Of a stretch of DNA of 64,000 bases, positions 57,140-64,000 are shown piece after piece (the first letter of the stretch is position 1; each line of letters opens with the position of its first letter). Both the position numbers and the translations under genes were made by a program. The notes beneath the pieces are model-generated. The model did not search any database and had not been told where the DNA came from. It worked only from the letters and a program-made list of their open reading frames with translations. Source of the DNA: Actinomyces oris (lineage in GTDB: Bacteria > Actinomycetota > Actinomycetes > Actinomycetales > Actinomycetaceae); the NCBI RefSeq assembly GCF_001937665.1, contig NZ_MSKL01000020.1, positions 1 through 64,000 on the forward strand. Direction: 5' to 3'.

Positions 57140-58828
57140 ATGAGTCGCACGCGCCTGAGCACCTATACCGCCCCGCCTGCCGAGGTCGCCCGCACCTTGG
57201 ACGCGCTGCGCGCGCACTACGAGGTTCCCACCGACTTCCCGCCTGAGGCCCTCGCCGAGGCGGAGTCCGCCGCCAGCGCCTGGGCCCAGGACGGCCCCGC
57301 CCGTCTCCTGGCCGACGGCGCCCGCGACGCCCGCGACCTGGAGCTGGTCACCATCGACCCGCCCGGCTCCATGGACCTCGACCAGGCGGTGCTCCTGGAG
57401 CGCCTGCCCACCCATGCCGACCATGCTGACCAGGCCGGCGCGGCCGCGGGGGAGGTCGGGAACGCCCCCGAGCCCGCGGCCACCTACCGAGTCCACTACG
57501 CCATCGCCTCCCTGGCCACCTTCGTCACCCCCGGCGGCGCCCTGGACGCCGAGCTGCGCCGCCGCGGCGAGACCATCTACGCCCCCGACGCCGCCACGCC
57601 CCTGCACCCCGAGGTCCTCTCCCACGGCGCCGCCTCCCTGCTGGAGGACGCCGAGCGCCCGGCCTGCCTGTGGACCATCGACCTCGACGAGCGCGGCGAG
57701 GTCGTCTCCGCCCGCGTCGAGAGGGCCCTCGTGCGCTCGCGGGCACGCCTCACCTACGCCCAGGTCCAGGCCGCCATCGACGGGCAGGGCGCGCTGTCCC
57801 AGGAGGCGCCGGCCGACTTGCCCGAGCTCCTGGCCGAGATCGGCCGCCTGCGCCTGGAGCGCGAGGCCGCCTGCGGCGGCATCAGCATGACCACGCCCGA
57901 GCAGGTCGTCGAGGTGACCGAGGCAGCAGAAGCAACAGAGGCAGCACAGGCAACGGAGCCGGCGTCGCCGACCGAGGACGCGGGGGACACAGACCCCACC
58001 GAGAGCGCCGGCCCGGCCGGCTACCGGCTCGCCTACCGCGTGCCCGTGCCCGCCGAGCAGTACAACGCCCAGATCTCCCTGCTCACCGGCATGTGCGCCG
58101 CCCGGATCATGGTCGACAGTGGCGTCGGCATCCTGCGGACCCTTCCGCCGGCGCGCCCCGAGGACTACGCCCGCCTGAGGCGCGTCGCCGCGGCCCTGGG
58201 CATCGACTGGCCGGCCGCCCAGCCCTACCCCGAGCTCGTGCGCAGCCTGGACCACGCCGTGCCCGCCCATGCGGCCTTCATGGAGCAGGCCATGTCCCTC
58301 TTCCGCGGATCGGGCTACCTCGCCTTCGGGGTGGGCGGCGTCGGGGTCCCGGCCGAGGACGAGGCCTCCGACGCCGAGGAGGCCGTCCACTCCGCGATCG
58401 CCGCCCGCTACGCCCACGTCACCGCCCCGCTGCGCCGCCTCGTGGACCGCTACGGCGAGGAGGTCTGCATCGCCGCCTGCGCCCAGGCGCCCGTGCCCCA
58501 GTGGGTGCTTCAGGCGCTGCCCGACCTGCCCGACGTCATGGAACAGACCGGCAAGCGTGCCCGCGCCATCGGCCGCGGAGCCCTGACCGCACTGGAGGCC
58601 CTGGTCCTGCGCGGCCACGAGGGCGAGGTCTTCGACGGCGTCATCACCTCCGAGCGCGATGGCCGCGGCGAGCTCGTCCTCGTCGAGCCCGCCGTCGTCA
58701 CTGAGATCCGCGCCGGCAAGAATGCCTCCGACGGAGGCCTCCCGGTAGGTGAGCGCGTGCGGGTCCGCCTCCTGTCCGTCGACCCCGCCACCGGCATCCG
58801 CTTCCAGCTCCTGCGGAACCGGTCCTGA
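57140..58828 (+). CDS. RNB-domain ribonuclease (RNase II/R-like)
   Basis: 562 residues. The RNB catalytic loop TIDPPGSMDLDQAV supplies D73, D79 and D81; the fourth Asp of E. coli RNase II (D210) is Gln82, as I recall for many actinobacterial members. Further blocks: RLTYAQVQAAIDGQGALS, YRVPVPAEQYNAQISLLTGMCAARIMV, FRGSGYLAFG and AAIAARYAHVTAPLRRLVDRYG. The C-terminus (about 490-562) looks like an S1/OB fold. No N-terminal cold-shock domains, so it is shorter than RNase II. An acidic low-complexity insert (about 253-294, EATEAAEATEAAQATEP) interrupts the RNB domain. Confidence 0.92.
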   Translation: MSRTRLSTYTAPPAEVARTLDALRAHYEVPTDFPPEALAEAESAASAWAQDGPARLLADGARDARDLELVTIDPPGSMDLDQAVLLERLPTHADHADQAGAAAGEVGNAPEPAATYRVHYAIASLATFVTPGGALDAELRRRGETIYAPDAATPLHPEVLSHGAASLLEDAERPACLWTIDLDERGEVVSARVERALVRSRARLTYAQVQAAIDGQGALSQEAPADLPELLAEIGRLRLEREAACGGISMTTPEQVVEVTEAAEATEAAQATEPASPTEDAGDTDPTESAGPAGYRLAYRVPVPAEQYNAQISLLTGMCAARIMVDSGVGILRTLPPARPEDYARLRRVAAALGIDWPAAQPYPELVRSLDHAVPAHAAFMEQAMSLFRGSGYLAFGVGGVGVPAEDEASDAEEAVHSAIAARYAHVTAPLRRLVDRYGEEVCIAACAQAPVPQWVLQALPDLPDVMEQTGKRARAIGRGALTALEALVLRGHEGEVFDGVITSERDGRGELVLVEPAVVTEIRAGKNASDGGLPVGERVRVRLLSVDPATGIRFQLLRNRS

Positions 58829-58841
58829 GGCGCCAGGTGCG

Positions 58842-59360
58842 TCAGGCCTGCGGGAGCAACTGATCCAGCAGTTCCTCAGCATCGCTTCCCACCAGGTCCA
58901 GCGCACCCCGTGAGGCGAGTGAGGCGACGCCGTGGACGGCCGCCCAGGCGGCGGTCGCGGCGGCCTCGGGCGCATCCGGGCGTTCCTTGGCGAAGCGGGC
59001 GCGCCATTCTTCAAGGAGTGGCAGGGACCTGGCTCGAAGCTCCCGGCCGCTGCCGGCCAGCACGTCGTGACGGGTGATGAGGTCGAAGGCGTGGGGGTGC
59101 TCGACGGCGTAGGCGACGTAGGCCCTCGCGGTCTCCTTGAGGCCTGCCTCGGCATCGGTGAGGCGAGTGCGGAGCTCATCGAGGCACACCTCGGCGATGG
59201 CGGACAGTAGCAGCGCGAGGGTGGGGAAGTGGCGTCTCGGTGCGCCGTGGGAGATGCCGCAGCGCCGGGCCACCTCCCGCACCGTCACCGCGCTGATGCC
59301 GTTCTCTTCGAGCAGCTGCCGCCCAGCCTGGATCAGACGGTCCTCCGTTGTCTGGCTCAT
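58842..59360 (-). CDS. TetR-family regulator
   Basis: 172 residues from ATG 59360. N-terminal HTH: RLIQAGRQLLEENGISAVTVREVARRCGISHGAPRRHFPTLALLLSAIAE. The ligand-binding helices follow, ending in a WAAVHGVASLA block typical of TetR_C (WHG-type). It is divergently paired with the exporter at 59415; the 54-bp gap holds two palindromic sites, so it probably represses both. Convergent with the RNB gene, 13 bp apart. Confidence 0.92.
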   Translation of the reverse strand: MSQTTEDRLIQAGRQLLEENGISAVTVREVARRCGISHGAPRRHFPTLALLLSAIAEVCLDELRTRLTDAEAGLKETARAYVAYAVEHPHAFDLITRHDVLAGSGRELRARSLPLLEEWRARFAKERPDAPEAAATAAWAAVHGVASLASRGALDLVGSDAEELLDQLLPQA

Positions 59361-59376
59361 GGCCCTAGCCTGCCTC

Positions 59377-59418
59377 TTGTAGACGGCGTCTACAACATGG
59401 TAGACACCGTCTACATGA
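59377..59418. promoter_or_regulatory. Twin TetR operators in the TetR/EamA divergent gap
   Basis: TTGTAGACG-G-CGTCTACAA is a perfect 19-bp palindrome (59377-59395). GTAGAC-ACC-GTCTAC (59400-59414), flanked by CATG on both sides, is a second site 19-20 bp away on centre. The second abuts the exporter start codon. Shared core GTAGAC-N3-GTCTAC. Confidence 0.72.
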
Positions 59419-60263
59419 TGGCTTTCGGATACTCCCTCGCCCTGGTCTCGGTCGGGTCCGCCCTGCACGCCCTGTGGAACGTGCTGGTGAAGCGCTCCGG
59501 TACTTCCGACGTCGCCTTCGTGTGGGTCTACAGCGCCATCGCCGCGCCGCTGTGGCTCGCGGTACTGACAGTGGGGGCGACCTGGGGAGGTCTGGGCCCG
59601 GCCTGGTGGGCGGCCCTCGTCAGCACGGCGCTGCACACGGCCTACGCGGCGGTTCTCCAACGCGCCTACTCGGCGGCGGACCTGTCAGTGGTCTACCCGG
59701 TCTCACGCGGACTGGCGCCGGTTCTGGTGACGGCGGTGGTGGCGCCGTGGACCGGGGGCCCGAGTGCCATCCAGACGCTCGCGCTGATGGCGGTCCTCGT
59801 CGGCGTCGTCCTCGCCTCGAGGGTCACCTGGCGGGATCTGACCCGGGCCCGAGGCCTCTGGGCGGGCGGCGCCGTCGCGTCCTGCACCGCCGCCTACACC
59901 CTGTGGGACGCTTTTGCCGTCGCGGAGCTGTACGTCTCTGTTGTGCCCTACATGGCGCTGTCCAGTCTGGCTCAGTTCGTGCTGCTCACTATCGTGCTGG
60001 GCCGGCGTCGTCGCGAGCTGCCCGCTGCTTTGGCTGCCGGCTGGGCCCGGGCCCTCCCGATCGCGGTGCTGGTGCCGGCGAGCTATGCGCTGGTGCTTGT
60101 CGCCATGCGCTTCGGGCCTCCGTCCGTCGTCGCCACCTCCCGGAGCCTCAACGTCGTCTTCGGTGTCATCGCCGGCGTGTGGCTCCTACGTGAGCCCTTC
60201 ACCAGGCGATCCATACTGGGCGTCTCGATGATCGTCGTCGGAGTCCTGATGGGCGCCAGCTGA
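59415..60263 (+). CDS. EamA/DMT-family transporter
   Basis: 282 residues. The start is taken as ATG 59415 (59418 is adjacent; 59397 would put the operator inside the coding region). About ten hydrophobic helices in two EamA repeats (LVSVGSALHALWNVLVKRSG and later YTLWDAFAVAELY...). PVSRGLAPVLVTAV and ATSRSLNVVFGVIAGVWLLREPF are the family end-of-helix motifs. Substrate unknown; DMT proteins mostly export small metabolites or drugs. Regulated by the adjacent TetR through 59377-59418 is the simplest reading. No ribosome site is visible, so translation may be leaderless. Confidence 0.88.
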   Translation: MMAFGYSLALVSVGSALHALWNVLVKRSGTSDVAFVWVYSAIAAPLWLAVLTVGATWGGLGPAWWAALVSTALHTAYAAVLQRAYSAADLSVVYPVSRGLAPVLVTAVVAPWTGGPSAIQTLALMAVLVGVVLASRVTWRDLTRARGLWAGGAVASCTAAYTLWDAFAVAELYVSVVPYMALSSLAQFVLLTIVLGRRRRELPAALAAGWARALPIAVLVPASYALVLVAMRFGPPSVVATSRSLNVVFGVIAGVWLLREPFTRRSILGVSMIVVGVLMGAS

Positions 60264-60333
60264 TTCCGAAGCCGCCCGCGCTGAGCGGCTCCGGCGGTCG
60301 TAATGGTCAGACGGTGCCGGGCCATGACAGACT

Positions 60334-62172
60334 GTGTGTGTGCGCACCGGTGAGAAACCCTCGCAGATCACCTTCGACCATCCCGACGGCGCCCGTCGCA
60401 TCCCGCGGGCTGGCTCCTCGGAGCCTCTCGGTCGGTCCAGCCAGTCGAGTCAGACCGATCCGACGGCTCCCGCGGCGCCCGTGAGCGCGCCCAGCCTGAC
60501 CGCCCTGCCCGACGACCACTCCGACGAGCTCGAGCCCTCTCCGCGAGAGGAGTGCGGCGTCTTCGGCGTGTGGGCGCCCGGCGAGGACGTCTCCCGCCTG
60601 AGCTACTTCGGGCTGTACGCCCTCCAGCACCGCGGTCAGGAGTCGGCGGGCATCGCCACCTCCAACGGCTCCCAGATCCTCGTCTACAAGGACCTCGGCC
60701 TGGTCTCCCAGGTCTTCGACGACCAGGCCCTGTCCAACCTCACCGGCCACGTCGCCGTCGGCCACGTCCGCTACGCCACCCAGGGGGCCACCACCTGGGA
60801 GAACGCCCAGCCGATGCTCGGCCCGGCGGCCGGCTCCACCCTCGCCCTGGCCCACAACGGCAACCTCACCAACACCCGCGAGCTCATGGACGCTGTGCGC
60901 GTCACCTCCGGGGAGGACCTCAGCGGTGAGCTCGGCCGCGGCTCCTCCACCGACACAGCCGTCCTGGCCGCCCTGCTCAACCTCGTCTCCGAGCACGGAG
61001 CCCTGGAGGGCTGGGACTCGGCCGCCGACATCCTCACCTCCGGCATCACCGACGACGCCGATCTCGACGCCGCCTACTCCGCGCCGGCCCCCCTGAGCGT
61101 CCACCAGGCCGCCCGCCGGGTCCTGCCCATGCTGCGCGGCGCCTTCTCCCTGGTCTTCATGGATGAGCGCACCCTCTACGCCGCCCGCGACCCCCACGGG
61201 GTGCGCCCCCTGGTGCTGGGACGCCTGGGCAACGGGTGGGCCGTGGCCTCCGAGACCGCCGCCCTGGACATCGTCGGTGCCGCCTTCGTGCGCGAGATCG
61301 AGCCTGGCGAGCTCATCGAGATCGACGAGGACGGTGTGCGCTCCTCGCGCTTCGCCACCGCCCGCCGGGCCGGCTGCGTCTTCGAGTACGTCTATCTGGC
61401 CCGCCCCGACACCCGCATCGCCGGGCGCAGCGTCATCACCTCGCGCAACGAGATGGGAGCCGCCCTGGCCCGAGAGCACCCGGTGGAGGCCGACCTCGTC
61501 ATCGCCACGCCCGAGTCGGGCACCCCGGCCGCCATCGGCTACGCGCAGGCCTCCGGTATCCCCTACGGTCAGGGCCTGGTGAAGAACGCCTACGTGGGGC
61601 GCACCTTCATCCAGCCCACCCAGACCCTGCGCCAGCTCGGCATCCGCCTCAAGCTCAACCCCCTGCGCGAGGTCATCGAGGGCAAGCGCCTCGTCGTCGT
61701 CGACGACTCCATCGTGCGCGGCAACACCCAGCGGGCCCTGGTGCGGATGCTGCGCGAGGCCGGCGCCGCCGAGGTCCACGTGCGCATCTCCTCCCCGCCG
61801 GTCATGTGGCCCTGCTTCTACGGCATTGACTTCGCCACCCGCGCCGAGCTCATCGCCACCGGCATGAGCGTGGAGGAGATCGGCGAGTCCATCGGCGCCG
61901 ACTCCCTGGGCTTCCTGTCCGTCGAGGGCATGGTGGCCGCCAGCGGCCAGAAGGCCGACGAACTGTGCCTGGCCTGCTTCACCGGCGACTACCCGATCCC
62001 GCCGCCCGTGCGCAGCCTGAAGTCGGCCGCCATCCCTGTGCGCCGCGTCCCGACCGCCTACCGCGGACGGCGCCGCGCCGAGGCCGACGACGCTGAGCGC
62101 ACCGTGCCGCCGGGCAGCATCACCCGCCCGGACCTGGCCTCCGGCAGCCCCCTGGGCTCGACGACGTCGTAG
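60334..62172 (+). CDS. purF: Amidophosphoribosyltransferase
   Basis: First step of purine synthesis: PRPP and glutamine to phosphoribosylamine. The Ntn nucleophile Cys74 lies in REECGVFGVW and must be exposed by propeptide removal. Starting at GTG 60334 the leader is 73 residues, which is long; GTG 60481 would leave 24. Amidotransferase domain to about residue 310 (LYALQHRGQESAGI, VGHVRYAT). PRTase domain after it with VVDDSIVRGNTQR. Four Cys (AGCVFEY, WPCFYG and CLAC) match the 4Fe-4S ligands of the B. subtilis type. A Pro/Arg-rich tail follows. purM is 120 bp downstream. Confidence 0.95.
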   Translation: MCVRTGEKPSQITFDHPDGARRIPRAGSSEPLGRSSQSSQTDPTAPAAPVSAPSLTALPDDHSDELEPSPREECGVFGVWAPGEDVSRLSYFGLYALQHRGQESAGIATSNGSQILVYKDLGLVSQVFDDQALSNLTGHVAVGHVRYATQGATTWENAQPMLGPAAGSTLALAHNGNLTNTRELMDAVRVTSGEDLSGELGRGSSTDTAVLAALLNLVSEHGALEGWDSAADILTSGITDDADLDAAYSAPAPLSVHQAARRVLPMLRGAFSLVFMDERTLYAARDPHGVRPLVLGRLGNGWAVASETAALDIVGAAFVREIEPGELIEIDEDGVRSSRFATARRAGCVFEYVYLARPDTRIAGRSVITSRNEMGAALAREHPVEADLVIATPESGTPAAIGYAQASGIPYGQGLVKNAYVGRTFIQPTQTLRQLGIRLKLNPLREVIEGKRLVVVDDSIVRGNTQRALVRMLREAGAAEVHVRISSPPVMWPCFYGIDFATRAELIATGMSVEEIGESIGADSLGFLSVEGMVAASGQKADELCLACFTGDYPIPPPVRSLKSAAIPVRRVPTAYRGRRRAEADDAERTVPPGSITRPDLASGSPLGSTTS

Positions 62173-62292
62173 CCCTGGGCGGCCGGCCGTGCGCTGACTG
62201 GCCGACCCCGGTCAGCCGCCGGCCACCTGCTCCGCCCTCGCCCCTTCCGCTCACCACCGCACCTTCGACCCGAGTCCACAAGGAGCCCCCAC

Positions 62293-63438
62293 ATGACCCA
62301 GCAGCCCGAGCAGCCCACCTCCGCCATCACCTACGCCGACGCCGGCGTGGACACCGCCGCCGGGGACCGGGCCGTCGCGCTCATGAAGGACGCCGTGGCC
62401 TCCACCATGACCCCGGCCGTCGTCGGCGGCGTCGGGGGCTTCGCCGGGCTCGTGGACGTCTCCGCCCTGCGTGACTACCGCCGCCCCCTGCTGGCCACCT
62501 CCACCGACGGCGTGGGCACCAAGGTCGCCATTGCCCAGGCCCTCGACATCCACGACACCATTGGTCAGGACCTGGTGGGCATGGTCGTCGACGACATCGT
62601 CGTGGTCGGGGCCCGGCCCCTGCTCATGACCGACTACATCGCCTGCGGGCACGTCGTCCCTGAGCGGATCGCCGACATCGTGCGCGGCATCGCCCAGGCC
62701 TGCGCCGCCATCGGCACCCCGCTGCTGGGCGGTGAGACCGCCGAGCACCCCGGCCTCATGGCCCCCGACGAGTACGACGTCGCCGGGGCCGCCACCGGCG
62801 TCGTCGAGGCCGATCGCGTCCTCGGCGCCGAGAAGGTGCGTGCCGGCGACGTCCTGGTCGCCCTGGGCTCCTCCGGCCTGCACTCCAACGGCTACTCCCT
62901 GGTGCGCCGCGTCATCGAGCACGCCGGCTGGGGCCTGGAGCGCGAGGTCCCCGAGTTCGGCCGCACCCTGGGCCAGGAGCTGCTCGAGCCCACGCGCCTG
63001 TACACCCGCGTGTGCCTGGCCATGCTGGAGACCCTGTCCTCACCGGCCGCCCCGGGGCCGGTCCACGCCCTGTCCCACATCACCGGTGGGGGACTGGCCG
63101 CCAACGTCGCCCGGGTCCTGCCGGCCGGGCTCATCGCCGACGCCGACCGTTCCTCCTGGACGGTGCCGCCGGTCTTCTCCACCGTGCGCGAGCTCGGCTC
63201 AGTGCCGTGGGAGGACCTCGAGGGCACCCTCAACCTGGGTGTGGGGATGGTTGCCGTTGTCGACCCGGGCGTGGTCGACGCTGTCCTGCGGGTCGCCGAG
63301 GGCTCCGACATCCCCGCCTGGGTGCTGGGCGAGGTGCATGAGGCCGGGAAGTACGAGGCCCGGGACCGGGTGGTCTCCGGTACGAAGGGCGTCGACGGGG
63401 GAGCGGTCGACATTCACGGCACCTACCGGACCGCCTGA
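62293..63438 (+). CDS. purM: FGAM cyclo-ligase (AIR synthetase)
   Basis: Closes the imidazole ring: FGAM and ATP to AIR. 381 residues. Signatures: TYADAGVDTAAGDRAV, LLATSTDGVGTKVAIAQ, GQDLVGMVVDDIVVVGARPLLMTDYIACG, GGETAEHPGLM, LHSNGYSLVRRV, HITGGGLAANVARVLP and GTLNLGVGMVAVV. Slightly extended at the C-terminus (about 25 residues) relative to E. coli. AAGGAGCCCCC precedes the ATG. Follows purF in the usual actinobacterial purF-purM order; ends at a terminator. Confidence 0.97.
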   Translation: MTQQPEQPTSAITYADAGVDTAAGDRAVALMKDAVASTMTPAVVGGVGGFAGLVDVSALRDYRRPLLATSTDGVGTKVAIAQALDIHDTIGQDLVGMVVDDIVVVGARPLLMTDYIACGHVVPERIADIVRGIAQACAAIGTPLLGGETAEHPGLMAPDEYDVAGAATGVVEADRVLGAEKVRAGDVLVALGSSGLHSNGYSLVRRVIEHAGWGLEREVPEFGRTLGQELLEPTRLYTRVCLAMLETLSSPAAPGPVHALSHITGGGLAANVARVLPAGLIADADRSSWTVPPVFSTVRELGSVPWEDLEGTLNLGVGMVAVVDPGVVDAVLRVAEGSDIPAWVLGEVHEAGKYEARDRVVSGTKGVDGGAVDIHGTYRTA

Positions 63439-63483
63439 GCGGCCGAGGCCGCCGCTGGCACGAACAGCGGGCGACGACAACGA

Positions 63484-63522
63484 CGAGGCCCCGATTGGAT
63501 GCGGTATCCAACTGGGGCCTCG
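63484..63522 (+). terminator. Terminator after purM
   Basis: CGAGGCCCC..TTGGAT pairs with ATCCAA..GGGGCCTCG (9 plus 6 bp) around GCGGT, 45 bp after the stop. Confidence 0.78.
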
Positions 63523-63531
63523 CACCGTGAG

Positions 63532-63665
63532 GTGTCACGTGTGGCGACTAGTCAAGCCTTACCGGGCCGGTTCTGCAGCAGTCGATCAGGGCGGCATCAC
63601 CCTGACCTGGGTCGATGCGACACAGGTGGTTCGGGTCGGGAGTGAAAAGTCGCCGGGAGTGACAC
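63532..63665. repeat. 134-bp element with terminal inverted motif, copy 2
   Basis: Left end GTGTCAC-GTGT-GGCGACTAGT (63532-63552), right end AAAAGTCGCC-GGGA-GTGACAC (63645-63665). Central inverted repeat TCAGGG..CCCTGA at 63586-63605. Length and layout equal copy 1 while most internal bases differ. Confidence 0.65.
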
Positions 63666-63712
63666 GGATGGCTGCCCGATGGCCTCGACTCACGCGCTCG
63701 TAGGCGCGCGGA

Positions 63713-63741
63713 AGGGCCGGCAGGTGCGTTCCTCCGGCCCT
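63713..63741 (-). terminator. Probable terminator of the DUF3073 gene
   Basis: AGGGCCGG and CCGGCCCT (8 bp, 13-nt loop) lie 15 bp beyond the stop of the minus-strand gene. Confidence 0.5.
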
Positions 63742-63756
63742 CCTCAACTGGGTGGG

Positions 63757-63960
63757 CTACTTGCCGCCCTCGTCCCAGTCGTCATCGTCGACGGCATACT
63801 TGGCGGCCAGCTCCTCGTAGTCGATCTCGTCGTCAGGCTCAGATCCCGAGGATGCTGAGACGAGCTCCCGCTCCAGAGCCTTGTAATCAGTCTCCGGGCT
63901 GAAGTACTTGAGCTTACGGGCAACCTTGGTTGCCTTGGCCTTCTGACGGCCGCGCCCCAT
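63757..63960 (-). CDS. DUF3073 small protein
   Basis: 67 residues from ATG 63960, with GGAGGGGG about ten bases upstream; an in-frame ATG six codons earlier overlaps that site and is less likely. MGRGRQKAKATKVARKLKYFSPETDYKALERELV is the DUF3073 signature, followed by a very acidic tail (DDEIDYEELAAKYAVDDDDWDEGGK). The family is found throughout actinobacteria, often beside purM/purF as here. Function unknown; a basic head with an acidic tail suggests nucleic-acid or ribosome association, which is speculation. Confidence 0.92.
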   Translation of the reverse strand: MGRGRQKAKATKVARKLKYFSPETDYKALERELVSASSGSEPDDEIDYEELAAKYAVDDDDWDEGGK

Positions 63961-64000
63961 AGGCTCGACCCCCTCCAACGTGTCACGGCGCGCACGTGGG

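Overview
The window looks like chromosomal DNA of a high-GC actinobacterium of the Actinomyces type (oral Actinomyces such as A. oris or A. naeslundii are the closest mental match; species not established). Grounds: GC-rich codon use with many GTG starts, GTP-dependent PEPCK, a PurS/PurQ/small-PurL FGAM synthase, DUF3073, LppM-like secreted proteins, surface proteins ending in LARTG plus a hydrophobic tail and Arg cluster, and a fructose regulon in fruR-fruK-fruA order. I saw no rRNA, tRNA, CRISPR array, prophage or transposase.

Layout. 1-6.6 kb: five paralogous secreted/membrane-anchored LppM-like proteins on the minus strand, interrupted by purA on the plus strand. 6.8-8.7 kb: pckG with a CRP/GlxR-like site upstream and a strong terminator. 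8.8-12 kb: two lower-GC paralogous membrane proteins and a small membrane protein. 12.2-17.9 kb: an AraC-type regulator, a two-domain VOC protein, a TerD-domain protein and an uncharacterised protein. 18-31.3 kb: purine genes purD, purC, purS, purQ and purL, interleaved with two translationally coupled membrane proteins, a DUF2461/TfoX/SRPBCC/ArsR group and a TreT-like glycosyltransferase. 31.4-42.9 kb: small membrane proteins, a VOC protein, a 1296-residue protein with 14 WD40 repeats, a phosphatidylcholine-synthase-like enzyme, an SDR39-type epimerase, a methyltransferase and gdhA. 43.2-51 kb: three tandem cell-wall-anchored 5'-nucleotidase paralogs in which metal ligands are progressively lost (third intact, second partly degraded, first mostly degraded). 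51.3-55.6 kb: fruR-fruK-fruA. 56.2-60.3 kb: SCP-like protein, RNB-domain ribonuclease, and a divergent TetR/EamA exporter pair sharing operators. 60.3-64 kb: purF, purM and a DUF3073 gene.

Eight de novo purine genes (purA, D, C, S, Q, L, F, M) lie here; purE, K, B, H and N do not. Central carbon and nitrogen functions (PEPCK, glutamate dehydrogenase, fructose PTS) sit beside a large surface/secretome component. The surface 5'-nucleotidase could supply nucleosides to a cell that also makes purines de novo, but that link is inference.

The most interesting non-coding content is two repeat families that appear not to code for protein. One is a palindromic element (four copies) whose GGGGAC/GTCCCC half-sites are spaced at about 19-20 bp or multiples, with the same geometry in at least three copies. 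The other is a 134-bp element (two copies of identical length) bounded by the inverted motif GTGTCAC(N4)GGCGACTTTT.
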